In this document: positions 29,180 through 38,000 of the stretch, one piece after another
Layout of the letters: the number at the start of each line of letters is the position of its first letter
Position numbering within the stretch: the stretch's first letter is position 1
Assembly: GCF_009380215.1 (NCBI RefSeq)
Contig: NZ_WHUG01000003.1
Location: forward strand, 620,001-684,000
Direction: 5' to 3'
Length of the DNA: 64,000 bases
Origin: Rugamonas aquatica
Lineage (GTDB): Bacteria; Pseudomonadota; Gammaproteobacteria; Burkholderiales; Burkholderiaceae_D
Program-made: the position numbers and the translations under genes
The notes under the pieces: model-generated
What the model saw: only the letters and a program-made list of their open reading frames with translations
Databases searched by the model: none
What the model was told of the DNA's origin: nothing

Positions 29180-30244
29180 TTATACCAGACATTGTTCTAA
29201 ACCGCTAATAAAGATATCTTTCGGCAGATTTTTACCGATAAATACCATTTTGCTGCCTCGAACGTCGTTTTCTCCCCATTTGGCGCCCAGGTCGCTGCCC
29301 ATGATCTGGTGCACGCCCTGGAACACGACCTTGCGGTCGGCGTCTTTCATGAACAATACGCCTTTGTAGCGCAGCATGCGAGGACCGTAGACATTCACCA
29401 GGCCGCCGAGGAACTCGTCGAGCTTGGCGGTGTCGAACGGGCGTGTACTTTTGAACACAAAAGCGGCGATATCGTCGCTGTGGTGGGCGTGGTGGTGGTT
29501 GTGGCCGTGTTCCTCGTGGTGGTGGCCATGGTCGTGATTGTGGCCGCAGTGCTCGTCATGCACGTGGTCGTCGTCGTGGGCCTGGTCGGTTTCCAGGAAA
29601 TCCGGGTCCAGCTCCAGCTTGTCGTTCAGGTTGAAGCCCTTCAGGTCCAGCACCTCGGACAGCGGTGCGCGGCCGAAATCGGCCGTGCTGACCGGTGCGC
29701 GCGGGTTGATGCGCTTGAGGCGGGCGGTCAGCGTGGCGACGTCGTCGGCGCTGACCAGGTCGGTCTTGGACAGCAGCAGCTTGTCGGCGAAGCCGACCTG
29801 GCGCTGGGCTTCCTCGTGCTGGTCCAGCTGGTCCATGGCGTGGCGGGCATCCACCACCGTGACCACGGCGTCGAGCATGTAGTGAGTGCCCACTTCCTCG
29901 TCGACGAAGAAGGTCTGCGCCACTGGCCCGGGATTGGCCAGGCCGGTGGTCTCGATGACGACGCGGTCGAAGTGCAGTTCGCCGGCTTCGCGCTTCTGCG
30001 CCAGGCCGCTGAGGGCAACGATCAGGTCGCCGCGCACGGTGCAGCAGATGCAGCCGTTGTTCATTTCCACGATCTGTTCGCCGCTGTCCTGCACCAGGAT
30101 TTCGTTGTCGATGTTTTCCTGGCCAAACTCGTTTTCGATGACGGCGATACGCATGCCATGCTGTTCCTGCAGGATGCGGTTCAGCAGGGTGGTTTTGCCG
30201 GCGCCGAGGAAGCCGGTGAGGATGGTGGTCGGTATCAGTGCCAT
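29180..30244 (-). CDS. COG0523 (CobW/YjiA) metallochaperone GTPase
   Basis: G3E-family GTPase of 354 residues. Walker A G-F-L-G-A-G-K-T-T at 11-19, the metal-binding C-x-C-C motif at 65-68 (G-C-I-C-C-T-V-R-G-D-L), the E-T-T-G-L-A-N-P switch and S-K-T-D guanine site are all present. A strongly His-rich loop (about residues 224-260, with many H-x-H) comes before the C-terminal CobW domain, as in zinc-related members. Its target metalloprotein is unknown. It lies 89 bases upstream of the zinc-independent-type dksA. Confidence 0.92.
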   Translation of the reverse strand: MALIPTTILTGFLGAGKTTLLNRILQEQHGMRIAVIENEFGQENIDNEILVQDSGEQIVEMNNGCICCTVRGDLIVALSGLAQKREAGELHFDRVVIETTGLANPGPVAQTFFVDEEVGTHYMLDAVVTVVDARHAMDQLDQHEEAQRQVGFADKLLLSKTDLVSADDVATLTARLKRINPRAPVSTADFGRAPLSEVLDLKGFNLNDKLELDPDFLETDQAHDDDHVHDEHCGHNHDHGHHHEEHGHNHHHAHHSDDIAAFVFKSTRPFDTAKLDEFLGGLVNVYGPRMLRYKGVLFMKDADRKVVFQGVHQIMGSDLGAKWGENDVRGSKMVFIGKNLPKDIFISGLEQCLV

Positions 30245-30376
30245 GGTGCTTACCAGTCTGGTCTAGGAGGAAACCCTAGATGGGGATCAAATGCAGAAAT
30301 GCAACCGGCCGATTATGCCGGAATTTGGCCCGGGCTAGCAATTCGTCCGATTGAGCAACGTCAGTACGGGTGTGCG

Positions 30377-31312
30377 TTACTTCACCTTGGCGCGCGGATG
30401 GGCCTTATCGTACACCTCGGCAAGATGCTGGAAGTCCAGCGCGGTGTAGACCTGGGTCGAGCTGATGCTGGAATGGCCCAGCATTTCCTGCACCGCCCGC
30501 AGGTCGCCGGACGATTGCAGCACGTGCGAGGCGAACGAGTGGCGCAGCATGTGCGGGTGCACATGCACCGGTGCGCCGTGGGCCGCGCCATGGGCCTGCA
30601 AACGCTGCTGGATGACCCGTGGCGAGACCCGCGTGCCGCGCGTGCTGAGGAACAGGGCGTTGCCGCCGTCGGCGGGCGCCGGCCGCACGGCGATCCAGGC
30701 CGCCAGCGCGTCGAGCGCGGCGGCGCCGACCGGCACCACGCGCTGCTTGTTGCCTTTGCCGGTGACGACCACTTCGCGGTTGTTCAGCGCCACCCAGCCG
30801 AGCGCGTCCTTGCCGGCGGTCAAGTCCAGTCCGGCCAGCTCGGAGACCCGCAGGCCGCTGGAATACAACAGTTCGAACATGGCGCGGTTGCACAGCTCGG
30901 CCGGCTCGGGGGCGGCGCCGGCCTGCGGCCGCGACGGCGCCACCAGCTGCACGGCGTCGTCCACCGACAGCGCGCGCGGCAGCGTCCTGGCGCGCTTGGG
31001 GGCGCGCACGCCCTGCACCGGGTTGGCCGCCAGCGCGGTCTGGCCGCCCAGCCAGTCGAAAAAGCCGCGCCAGCTGGACAGCTTGCGGGCGATCGAACGG
31101 GGATCGAGGGCGCGCGCGTGCAGCTTGGCAGTCAGGCGGCGGATGGTGAAATGGTCGAGCTGCTGCCAGTCCTGGCCGGCGGACAGCCCGGCCAATTCCT
31201 GCAGATCGCGCGCGTAGGCGCTGACGGTGTGGGGCGACAGCCGGCGCTGGTCGCGCAGCTGGGCCAGGTAGGCGTCGATCCAGGCCAGCTTGCGGTCGGG
31301 ATCGGCGCTCAT
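30377..31312 (-). CDS. xerC: Tyrosine recombinase XerC
   Basis: Site-specific recombinase (311 residues) that with XerD resolves chromosome dimers at dif. It has an N-terminal SAM-like domain (about 10-95) and the catalytic domain with the Arg of S-S-G-L-R-V-S-E-L, the H-x-L-R-H-S-F-A motif, G-H-S-S-I-S-S-T-Q and the nucleophile Tyr in V-Y-T-A-L-D-F. ATG 31312 gives the usual length and lies 11 bases after the DUF484 stop. The DUF484-xerC pair is conserved in many proteobacteria. No dif site was found in this window. Confidence 0.95.
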   Translation of the reverse strand: MSADPDRKLAWIDAYLAQLRDQRRLSPHTVSAYARDLQELAGLSAGQDWQQLDHFTIRRLTAKLHARALDPRSIARKLSSWRGFFDWLGGQTALAANPVQGVRAPKRARTLPRALSVDDAVQLVAPSRPQAGAAPEPAELCNRAMFELLYSSGLRVSELAGLDLTAGKDALGWVALNNREVVVTGKGNKQRVVPVGAAALDALAAWIAVRPAPADGGNALFLSTRGTRVSPRVIQQRLQAHGAAHGAPVHVHPHMLRHSFASHVLQSSGDLRAVQEMLGHSSISSTQVYTALDFQHLAEVYDKAHPRAKVK

Positions 31313-31323
31313 GGCGGCGTCGC

Positions 31324-31992
31324 TCAGGCCAGCAGCCAGGCCAGCGCGGTGCTGGTGGTTTCGCCGATGTGGACCAGGAAGTCGGTGGCCATCAGCGAGG
31401 TGAAGCGCGCCGGGTCGGACGAGCCCAGTATCAGCAGGCCGAAGGCGTTCTTGTTGCCCGGCTTGCGCAGAGGAATGATGACGGTGGACGTGATGCCGGT
31501 GGCGTCTTCCAGCCAGCGCACCGCTTCGAAATCCTTGTTGGTGCCGCAATACGGCGCCATCAGGCTGTTGGCGAAGATGCGCGCATCTTCCGATACGCCG
31601 TTGACGAACCATTCGCCCAGGTAGTCCGGCGCGGTGTCCCAGATGCGCAGCGTGGCCTGCGGTACATCAAAACTCGACTTCAGGCCGCTGACCACCGCGT
31701 GTGGCATGGAACCCACATCTTCGGCTTCCAGCAGCACCTTGGTCCAGCGGTGGAACTTGTTGGCGATCGCTTCGTTTTCCGAAGCCAGGCGCATCAAATT
31801 GCTCATGCGCAATTCCAGCGCCTTGTACTTGTCGCGCATCACTTCCATCTGGCGCTCTTGCAGCGACACGGCGCGTCCCGTCAGTGGGCTGGCCAGTTTG
31901 ATTTCTCCCAGCAGTTCAGCATGCTCTTCGAAGAAATTCGGGTGTTCGGTCAGGTATTGCGCGACGAGGGTGTGATCCAGTGGGACAGTCAT
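31324..31992 (-). CDS. DUF484 family protein (GAF-like)
   Basis: 222 residues. The N-terminal Y-L-x-x-H-P-x-F-F-x-x-H motif (about 13-24), the S-L-x-E-R-Q region and a C-terminal GAF-like domain (about 85-215) match DUF484. The family often lies between dapF and xerC (YigA in E. coli) but its function is unknown. Here the link to dapF is broken by a porin and a Sel1-repeat gene. Upstream lies a terminator that closes the porin gene. Confidence 0.92.
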   Translation of the reverse strand: MTVPLDHTLVAQYLTEHPNFFEEHAELLGEIKLASPLTGRAVSLQERQMEVMRDKYKALELRMSNLMRLASENEAIANKFHRWTKVLLEAEDVGSMPHAVVSGLKSSFDVPQATLRIWDTAPDYLGEWFVNGVSEDARIFANSLMAPYCGTNKDFEAVRWLEDATGITSTVIIPLRKPGNKNAFGLLILGSSDPARFTSLMATDFLVHIGETTSTALAWLLA

Positions 31993-32039
31993 TGAGGTAC
32001 TTTATTTGCGAAGGTGGAAAGGCATAGTCATTCTAAACG

Positions 32040-32070
32040 AAAAAAAACGGACATGGTTGCCCATGCCCGT
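32040..32070 (-). terminator. Intrinsic terminator of the porin gene
   Basis: On the minus strand a 10-bp stem (one G-T pair) closed by a GCAA tetraloop is followed by eight T. It lies 45 bases after the porin stop and before DUF484, so the two genes are separately transcribed. Confidence 0.9.
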
Positions 32071-32114
32071 CATTCCCCAACCCAAGCGCCGGCAGTTCTT
32101 GCCGACTGCGCGGC

Positions 32115-33170
32115 TTAGAAGTTGTGGTGGATACCGAGGCTGTAGAAATTCAGCGTGGTGGCTGCCTTCTTGTTCGAGGCATCGACATACAGGTAGGTGC
32201 GGGCCGACAGATTGTAGTCGTAGCCGATCGACGCTTGCTTGGTCTTGACCAGGGCCGGGTTGTTCAGGCTGTTGTCCGGGGTCTTCTGGCCGTAGCCGAA
32301 GCGCACCAGGCCGGCGCCGACGGTGTAGTTGGCGCCCAACAGCCAGGCTTTGGTGATCGGGTTGATCAGCGTGCTGTTGGCCTGGTCCTGCTTCTGGTAC
32401 GAACCCATCAGTTTCAGGTCGTTGATCGGTTTGAACGATGCGCCGACCGACCACAGTTTGGTTTCGATGGCGTTTTTCTCGTAGGCGGCGTAGGCGGCGA
32501 ACGGGCCGTTGGTGGCGGTGGCGCTCAGCGAGTAAGGCGTGGTCAGCGGTGCGGCGTTGGCGGCGAACTGCGGCGCTGCGGCGGTGCCCTTGCCGATGAT
32601 GGCCGGGCTGTTGTTGGCTTCCTTGGCGGCCACGGTGGCGTTGAACTGGAAGATGCCGCCGATCACAGGGGTGTTATAGAACACGGCGTTCGAGAAGCGG
32701 TTGGCCGAGTTGCCGACCTGGCTCAGCGGATCGCTGGTGTAGCCGGCCACTTGCAGGTCGGTCTGGTAGCCGGCGATGGCCGGCATGCCGCTCCATGGCT
32801 CGAAGGCGGTGCTGGTTTCCTGGAAGGCGGTCAGGCCGCGGCCCAGACGCACGGTACCGAAGTCGCCCTGCAGGCCGACGCGGCTCTGGCCCTGGAACAG
32901 CGGACGGCTGTTGGCGCCGGAAGTGTTTTCGATGGTGCCGGTGTCCGGCTCGTAGCGGATTTCCAGCTGGAAGATGGCTTTCAAGCCGCTGCCCAGGTCT
33001 TCGACGCCTTTGAAACCGAGTTTGTTGTTGTCGCGTTTGCCGACCAGGGTGGTGGTGCCAGTGCGCTTGGAAATGCCTGCATCTACAGTGCCATAGATGG
33101 TCACGGACGATTGCGCGTATGCGCCAGCAAAAACGCCCATGAGAGCCAGAGCCACTAAAGATTTTTTCAT
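32115..33170 (-). CDS. Outer-membrane general porin (gram-negative porin family)
   Basis: 351-residue trimeric beta-barrel porin of the betaproteobacterial OmpC-like family. The signal peptide M-K-K-S-L-V-A-L-A-L...A-Y-A is cut before Q-S-S-V-T-I-Y-G-T-V-D-A-G-I, the standard first strand. Later strands include G-L-x-G-D-F-G-T-V-R-L-G-R and the C-terminal ...L-G-I-H-H-N-F with the terminal Phe needed by BamA. ATG 33170 has AAGGA upstream. Codon use looks like a highly expressed gene. Confidence 0.96.
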   Translation of the reverse strand: MKKSLVALALMGVFAGAYAQSSVTIYGTVDAGISKRTGTTTLVGKRDNNKLGFKGVEDLGSGLKAIFQLEIRYEPDTGTIENTSGANSRPLFQGQSRVGLQGDFGTVRLGRGLTAFQETSTAFEPWSGMPAIAGYQTDLQVAGYTSDPLSQVGNSANRFSNAVFYNTPVIGGIFQFNATVAAKEANNSPAIIGKGTAAAPQFAANAAPLTTPYSLSATATNGPFAAYAAYEKNAIETKLWSVGASFKPINDLKLMGSYQKQDQANSTLINPITKAWLLGANYTVGAGLVRFGYGQKTPDNSLNNPALVKTKQASIGYDYNLSARTYLYVDASNKKAATTLNFYSLGIHHNF

Positions 33171-33593
33171 TTGAGTTATTCCTTTATGAGTGAACGTGCA
33201 TACTTCCAAAGCTTGCGGATCGCGTACTTCGACCCTCGGATGATAGGAACCTTAATATCTGACCGGGCGGAACACGCTGGATTGGTTGATTATGACGGCT
33301 AGTTTTGGTCGAAAGCCAAAGAAACCGGGCTTCTTGTTGTATTTTTGAAACGCTTGATTCACAGGCCATTCGTGCCTGTTTTCCTATTATTTCCTTTCAT
33401 TCAGGCATCAAAACAGCTCTAGCGTACAGGGCGGAGCGGGGTGGGGCGCTTGTGCCAAATCAAAGTCGTCCGCAGATTATTTAGGGTGTGGCGCGGATCG
33501 CACGCTACACTCATAAGTAGCAACGGTCGCCGGAACCTGCACAGACAGCGTAGCTGCACCGCCCGCTCCATGAATCGGACTAATAGTGAGACG
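33171..33593. other. Intergenic region between porin and Sel1-repeat gene
   Basis: 423 bases between divergent genes, with lower GC than the flanks. It must hold the porin promoter and probably a long leader. A 6-bp stem (ACAGGC 33361-33366 with GCCTGT 33374-33379, followed by four T) is a possible weak terminator on the plus strand, with no gene obviously needing it, so a small RNA is possible. Short open frames here have no ribosome site and I do not call them. Confidence 0.5.
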
Positions 33594-35171
33594 ATGGCTA
33601 ATCGCGAAGAATTAGGGATCATCAGGGGGGCCCGCGCGGGAGATGCGGTATGCCAGCTGGCATTGGGCAAGCTCTACCTGTTCGGCGGCGCCAGCTTGCC
33701 GCTCAGTCTGCCTACGGCGCTGCACTGGCTCAACCGCGCCGCCCTGCAGGAGCAGGATGAAGCCTGGATGTTGATCGGCAGCTACGTTCCCTTTGAGCAC
33801 GCCCAGCACTGCCTGCCGGCCGTGCTGTCCTGGTACGACCGCGCCTACGATGCCGGCGTCGAACAGGCCGGCCTGGTGCTGGCGCAACTGGTGTTAAATC
33901 AAGCCGCGTCGCCGGCGTTGCGGAACGAAGCGTCGCATTTGCGCGACAAGGCCCTGCAGGCGCTGGAGACGGCCGCCCGCGCCGGTTCGGCCGAGGCGCA
34001 ATGGCTGCTGGCGCATCAGTCCGGCGCGCAGCCGCCGACGGCCGCGTCGCCGGCGCCGCAACCGTCCAGGCGCGGCCAGGGTAGTCCACCGTCGCACCGG
34101 GGCAGCGCCCGCCAGCAGTGGCTGGCGCGGGCGGCCGACAGCGGCCTGGCCGCCGCCCAGTACGCGGTGCTGGAACAAGCCTGGCACGGCGACCGCGCGG
34201 CGTTTTTACAACGGGCGTTGCCGCTGGCGCGCAAGTTGCTGGCCGATGCCCCGGCCGATGCCGAAGCGGCCCGCGCGGCCGACTGGCCGCTGGCGGCCGC
34301 CCAGCTGACCTTGCTGGCGCGCTGCGCCGAGCTGTACGACCACCATCCCGAGCACCGCGCCGAATTGCACCACTGCCGCGAACTGGCCGCCTACGGCGGC
34401 GAACGCCACGCCCAGCTGGCGCTGGGGCTGTGGTTCGCCCGCATGGACGGCGACGGCAAGCGGCAGGCAGAAGGCATTGCCGCCGTCAACTTCAAGCGCG
34501 CGATACGCTGGCTGACGCAGGCCGGCGAGCAGGGCCTGGCCGAGGCCTGGTACGCCTTGTCGCGCATCTATCTGAAACCGGAGTTTTCCCAGCGCAGCGT
34601 GGCGGAAGCCCAGGGCTACCTGGAGCGGGCGGCCGACATGGGCCACGGCCTGGCGCAGCTGGAATGCGGCATGTATGCATGGCGCAATCGCCGCACCGAT
34701 GAAAACAGCGACGTGCGCGCCGCCTACTGGCTGCAGAAGGCGGCGGCCCAGGGCTGCGGGGAGGCCGAGGCGGCGCTGGCGCGCGTGGGCGCGGAGCCCA
34801 AGACGTCGGCCTGGGCCCACGCCATACTCAATGGCATGCCGCGTGAAGTATTGGAAAGCCAGCCTTTGCTGGCGGCGCGGCTGGAGTTGGCCGAGCTGTT
34901 CGGCCTGAGCCGGGCGGAAGCGTTGCTGCTGGATGTGAAGGCGGCCGACCAGGGCCATTGCCTGGTGGTCGACATCCGTGCCAGCTACGGCCGCAGCAAG
35001 CGGCGGCTGGTCTTGCTGCGCACCGCGCGCGAACGGCAGGCGCTGGACCGCATCGGCCGCCTGTTCGAGCAGCTCGACAACGGCCCGGAGGGCCTGGAAG
35101 GGAATTACCGCCAGCGTCTGTACCGGCTGAAAACCTGGGTGCCGCCGGCCGAGGACCGGCTGGCGGCCTGA
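33594..35171 (+). CDS. Sel1/tetratricopeptide-repeat protein
   Basis: 525 residues with no signal peptide. Repeated A-L-x-x-L-x-x-A-A-x-x-G-x-x-x-A-x-x-x-L-A helices (for example around 40-75, 75-110, 110-180, 280-400) are Sel1-like repeats. An Ala/Pro-rich disordered linker lies near 145-175. The last 110 residues lack the repeat and may be a separate domain. ATG 33594 is preferred over 33570 because it has GTGAG upstream and starts just before the first helix. Function unknown; such proteins often scaffold protein complexes. It stands alone between porin and dapF. Confidence 0.8.
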   Translation: MANREELGIIRGARAGDAVCQLALGKLYLFGGASLPLSLPTALHWLNRAALQEQDEAWMLIGSYVPFEHAQHCLPAVLSWYDRAYDAGVEQAGLVLAQLVLNQAASPALRNEASHLRDKALQALETAARAGSAEAQWLLAHQSGAQPPTAASPAPQPSRRGQGSPPSHRGSARQQWLARAADSGLAAAQYAVLEQAWHGDRAAFLQRALPLARKLLADAPADAEAARAADWPLAAAQLTLLARCAELYDHHPEHRAELHHCRELAAYGGERHAQLALGLWFARMDGDGKRQAEGIAAVNFKRAIRWLTQAGEQGLAEAWYALSRIYLKPEFSQRSVAEAQGYLERAADMGHGLAQLECGMYAWRNRRTDENSDVRAAYWLQKAAAQGCGEAEAALARVGAEPKTSAWAHAILNGMPREVLESQPLLAARLELAELFGLSRAEALLLDVKAADQGHCLVVDIRASYGRSKRRLVLLRTARERQALDRIGRLFEQLDNGPEGLEGNYRQRLYRLKTWVPPAEDRLAA

Positions 35172-35189
35172 GCCGGCGCAGGGGCCGGC

Positions 35190-36053
35190 TTAAATCTCGA
35201 TCTCGCCTTCGAACACCGTTACCGCCGGGCCGGTCAGCAGCACCGGCTGGCCCACGCCCGCCCAGCTGATCGACAACTGGCCGCCGCGCGCATCGACGCG
35301 CACCGGGCTGTCGAGCAGGCCGCGGCGGATGCCGGCCACCACGGCCGCGCACGAACCGGTGCCGCAAGCCAGGGTTTCGCCGACGCCGCGCTCGAACACG
35401 CGCAGGCGGATGTGGCCGCGGTCGACGATCTGCATGAAGCCGGCGTTGACGCGGTTGGGGAAGCGCGGATGATGTTCGATCAGCGGACCGGTCAGCTCGA
35501 CCGGCGCGGTGTCGACATCGTCGACCACCTGCACCGCGTGCGGGTTGCCCATCGAAACCACCGACATCAGCACGCTCTCGCGCGCGCCGCCCAACTCCAG
35601 CACCAGCGGCCACAGCGTATCGTCGGCCAGGCGCTCGCCGTGCAGGCCTTCGGCGTCGAAGGGCACGCGCTGCGGTTCCAGCACCGGGGCGCCCATGTCG
35701 ACGGTGATGCTGCCATCCAGCTCCAGGCGTGGCGCGATCACGCCGGCCTTGGTTTCCACGGTGATGCTGCGCTGCGCGGTCAGGCCTTTTTCCGAGACGA
35801 ACTTGACGAAGGCGCGCGAGCCGTTGCCGCACTGCTCGACCTCGCCGCCGTCGGCGTTGAAGATGCGGTAGCGGAAGTCGCAGCCCGGCTGGGTAGGCTT
35901 TTCCACCAGCAGGATCTGGTCGGCGCCGACGCCGAAGCGCCGGTCGCCCAGCAATTTCCATTGCGCGGGCGAGAAATCGATGTGCTGGTTGATGCCGTCG
36001 ATGACCACGAAGTCATTGCCGGCGCCGTGCATTTTGGTGAATTTGAGTTTCAT
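35190..36053 (-). CDS. dapF: Diaminopimelate epimerase
   Basis: Converts LL- to meso-diaminopimelate for lysine and peptidoglycan. 287 residues. The two catalytic cysteines are in Q-C-G-N-G-S-R (Cys 75) and A-C-G-T-G-S-C near 228-234; the N-terminal M-H-G-A-G-N-D-F and G-V-G-A-D-Q motifs are also clear. Located 13 bases after the two acyltransferase genes on the same strand, so likely co-transcribed with them. Confidence 0.97.
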   Translation of the reverse strand: MKLKFTKMHGAGNDFVVIDGINQHIDFSPAQWKLLGDRRFGVGADQILLVEKPTQPGCDFRYRIFNADGGEVEQCGNGSRAFVKFVSEKGLTAQRSITVETKAGVIAPRLELDGSITVDMGAPVLEPQRVPFDAEGLHGERLADDTLWPLVLELGGARESVLMSVVSMGNPHAVQVVDDVDTAPVELTGPLIEHHPRFPNRVNAGFMQIVDRGHIRLRVFERGVGETLACGTGSCAAVVAGIRRGLLDSPVRVDARGGQLSISWAGVGQPVLLTGPAVTVFEGEIEI

Positions 36054-36066
36054 CTGTGCCTGTGTT

Positions 36067-36945
36067 TTATTCGGAACGCTGGTACAGCGAAGGTTCGCCG
36101 TTCGGGCGCGTCTTGAACCGTTTGTGCGTCCAGAAATATTCGGCCGGCGCTTCGCGCACGCGTTCCTCGATGAACTCGTTCATGCGGCGGGTGGCGGCGA
36201 CCATGTCGGGACCAGGGTAATTGTCCCACACCGGATAGAATTTCACACGCCAGCCCTGGTAATCGGGCAGGAAGGTGGCGATCACCGGCATCACCTGGGC
36301 GCCGGTGGTGGCGGCGATGCGGGCGGTGGCCGTCAGCGTGGCCGCCTCGATGCCGAAGAAGGGCACGAACTCGGCATCCTTCTCGCCGAAATCCATGTCC
36401 GGCAGCATGAAGTAGGGCAGCTTGTCGCGCAGCGCGCGCAGGATGGGCTTGATGCCATCCTGGCGAGTGAACAGCTTGACCGGCTGGAAGCGGGCGCGGC
36501 CGGCGCGCAGCACCTTGTCGAAGGTGGCGTTCTTTTGCTGCACATACATGGACGAGGCGCTGGTCACCATGGCGATCGAGGCGCCGGCCACGTCCAGGCA
36601 GACGAAGTGCGGGCACAGCAGGATGGTCGGCCTGGACGTCATTTCCTCCACCGGCACCGGACCCGGCTCGACCTTGATCAGGCGCTTCAATCTTTCCTCC
36701 GACGCCCACCACAGGATGCCGCGCTCCCACACGCTGCGCGAATAGGCCTGGAAGTGGCGGCGGGCGATGCCGATGCGCTCGGCCTCGCTCAGCTCCGGCA
36801 TGCACAGGCGCAGATTGGTCAGCGTGATATGGCGGCGCGAACGCATCACCAGAAACAGCAGGCTGCCGACGGCGTCGCCGAAACGGCCCAGCACCGGCAG
36901 CGGCAGCCAGTGCAGCAGCCACATAATCCCCAGCAGCAGCTTCAT
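36067..36945 (-). CDS. LpxL/LpxM-like lipid A acyltransferase
   Basis: 292-residue inner-membrane acyltransferase of the HtrB/MsbB family that adds secondary acyl chains to lipid A. It has a hydrophobic N-terminus and the catalytic H-x4-D motif in P-H-F-V-C-L-D, then G-I-K-P-I-L-R-A-L and a [12 protein letters not shown] ending. It overlaps the upstream paralog by four bases; which acyl position each one fills cannot be told. Confidence 0.92.
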   Translation of the reverse strand: MKLLLGIMWLLHWLPLPVLGRFGDAVGSLLFLVMRSRRHITLTNLRLCMPELSEAERIGIARRHFQAYSRSVWERGILWWASEERLKRLIKVEPGPVPVEEMTSRPTILLCPHFVCLDVAGASIAMVTSASSMYVQQKNATFDKVLRAGRARFQPVKLFTRQDGIKPILRALRDKLPYFMLPDMDFGEKDAEFVPFFGIEAATLTATARIAATTGAQVMPVIATFLPDYQGWRVKFYPVWDNYPGPDMVAATRRMNEFIEERVREAPAEYFWTHKRFKTRPNGEPSLYQRSE

Positions 36946-37805
36946 GCCTGTTCTCCCGCCGTTGGCGCCGGGGTCGGCGCGTCTATGCCGGCCGGCACCT
37001 TGTAGCGGTTGTAGCTCCAGAAGTACTGGCTGGGACTGCGCGCGATCAGGCGCTCCATGGCGTGGTTGATGGTCTGGGCCTGTTCGGCGGCGCTGCCGTC
37101 CAGCGTGCCGTCGAAGGGCACGAAGCGGATCACATAGCCTTTACCGCCAGGCAGGCGCTCGGCGTAGGTGACGATGATGGTGGCGTCGCCCAGCTGCGCC
37201 AGCTTGGCGGGCAGCGTCATGGTGTAAGCGTCGCGGCCGAAGAAGGTGGCCCACACGCCTTCGCCTTCCTGCGGCACCTGGTCCGGCAGCAGGCCGATCG
37301 GCTTGCCTTTCTTGAGGCATTTGGCCAGCATGCGTACGCCGGACATATTGGCCGGCGCCAGCAGCAGGTTGTCGCGCGCGCGCGCGCCCTCGATCAGCGG
37401 CTTCAGCGCCTCCTTTTTTGGCGGACGGTACATCACCATCAACTCGGTGCGCAGGGCGATTTCCTGCGCGACGATTTCAAAACAGCCCAGGTGGGGCGTC
37501 AGGAAGACGATGCCGCGGCCGGCATCCAGCTCGGTCTGGACGATGGCCCAGTTCTCGTCGCTGGCGTGGCGCGACACGCGCTCGGGCTTGGCGCACCAGA
37601 TGAAGGGCAGTTCGACGATGCTCTTGCCGGCCTCGGCGATGGCGGCCGACAGGTGCCGGGAATAGCCCGCCTGCGCCAGGTTATCGCGCATGCGGCGGCG
37701 ATAGGAAGGCGAGCTCAGGTAGACCAGCCATCCCAGCACGGTCCCCATCGCGTGCAAAAACGGCAATGGGAAGATTGAAAAAAATCGAAAAATTGGAACA
37801 AGCAT
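36942..37805 (-). CDS. LpxL/LpxM-like lipid A acyltransferase (second copy)
   Basis: 287 residues, same family as its neighbour but only distantly similar. The catalytic motif reads P-H-L-G-C-F-E, i.e. H-x4-E; both D and E occur in this family. G-L-L-P-D-Q-V-P and Y-F-W-S-Y-N-R-Y-K are also present. ATG 37805 is used because the hydrophobic N-terminus starts there; the open frame runs on upstream through the metK leader. First gene of an lpxL-lpxL-dapF operon divergent from metK. Confidence 0.9.
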   Translation of the reverse strand: MLVPIFRFFSIFPLPFLHAMGTVLGWLVYLSSPSYRRRMRDNLAQAGYSRHLSAAIAEAGKSIVELPFIWCAKPERVSRHASDENWAIVQTELDAGRGIVFLTPHLGCFEIVAQEIALRTELMVMYRPPKKEALKPLIEGARARDNLLLAPANMSGVRMLAKCLKKGKPIGLLPDQVPQEGEGVWATFFGRDAYTMTLPAKLAQLGDATIIVTYAERLPGGKGYVIRFVPFDGTLDGSAAEQAQTINHAMERLIARSPSQYFWSYNRYKVPAGIDAPTPAPTAGEQA

Positions 37806-37891
37806 GAGTAATTCGTCTAATAGAAGGAGCTTTTGGCCTCTGTTGCCGTGCCAAAATTTTTTAAGAAGCGTAAAATACCACGTATGGAGTA

Positions 37892-37951
37892 TCCGCTGAG
37901 TTAACAGACAACTTGCGAAGCGGAATATAAATGTCGCTAAAGCGTCGCAAG
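37892..37951 (+). promoter_or_regulatory. SAM-II-type riboswitch upstream of metK
   Basis: An H-type pseudoknot fits exactly: P1 TCCGCT (37892-37897) with AGCGGA (37919-37924), P2 CTTGCGA (37912-37918) with TCGCAAG (37945-37951), P1 and P2 directly adjacent. Loop 3 (37925-37944) is A-rich and holds CGCTAAA (37935-37941), a conserved element of the SAM-II aptamer; the early loop TGAGTTAAC also resembles it. A TAAAAT -10 at 37871-37876 would start the RNA just before P1. SAM-II is known mainly from alphaproteobacteria, before methionine and SAM genes. Pairings are read directly; the family name is from memory of the consensus. Confidence 0.78.
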
Positions 37952-37953
37952 CC

Positions 37954-37994
37954 GTATTGGTTAGCGACAAAACATTCTCAACCAGTATCAGGAG
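37954..37994 (+). promoter_or_regulatory. Likely expression platform and ribosome site of metK
   Basis: TATTGGTT (37955-37962) can pair with AACCAGTA (37980-37987) to form a hairpin next to AGGAG (37990-37994), the metK ribosome site. TTAGCGACA (37961-37969) can instead pair perfectly with TGTCGCTAA (37932-37940) inside the aptamer loop. The two pairings exclude each other, which is what a switch needs. Confidence 0.5.
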
Positions 37995-38000
37995 CTTGCG

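Noticed and set aside
33419-33670. 83-codon minus-strand frame in the porin-Sel1 gap
   Set aside because: It runs antisense into the Sel1 gene, has no ribosome site and no recognisable sequence.
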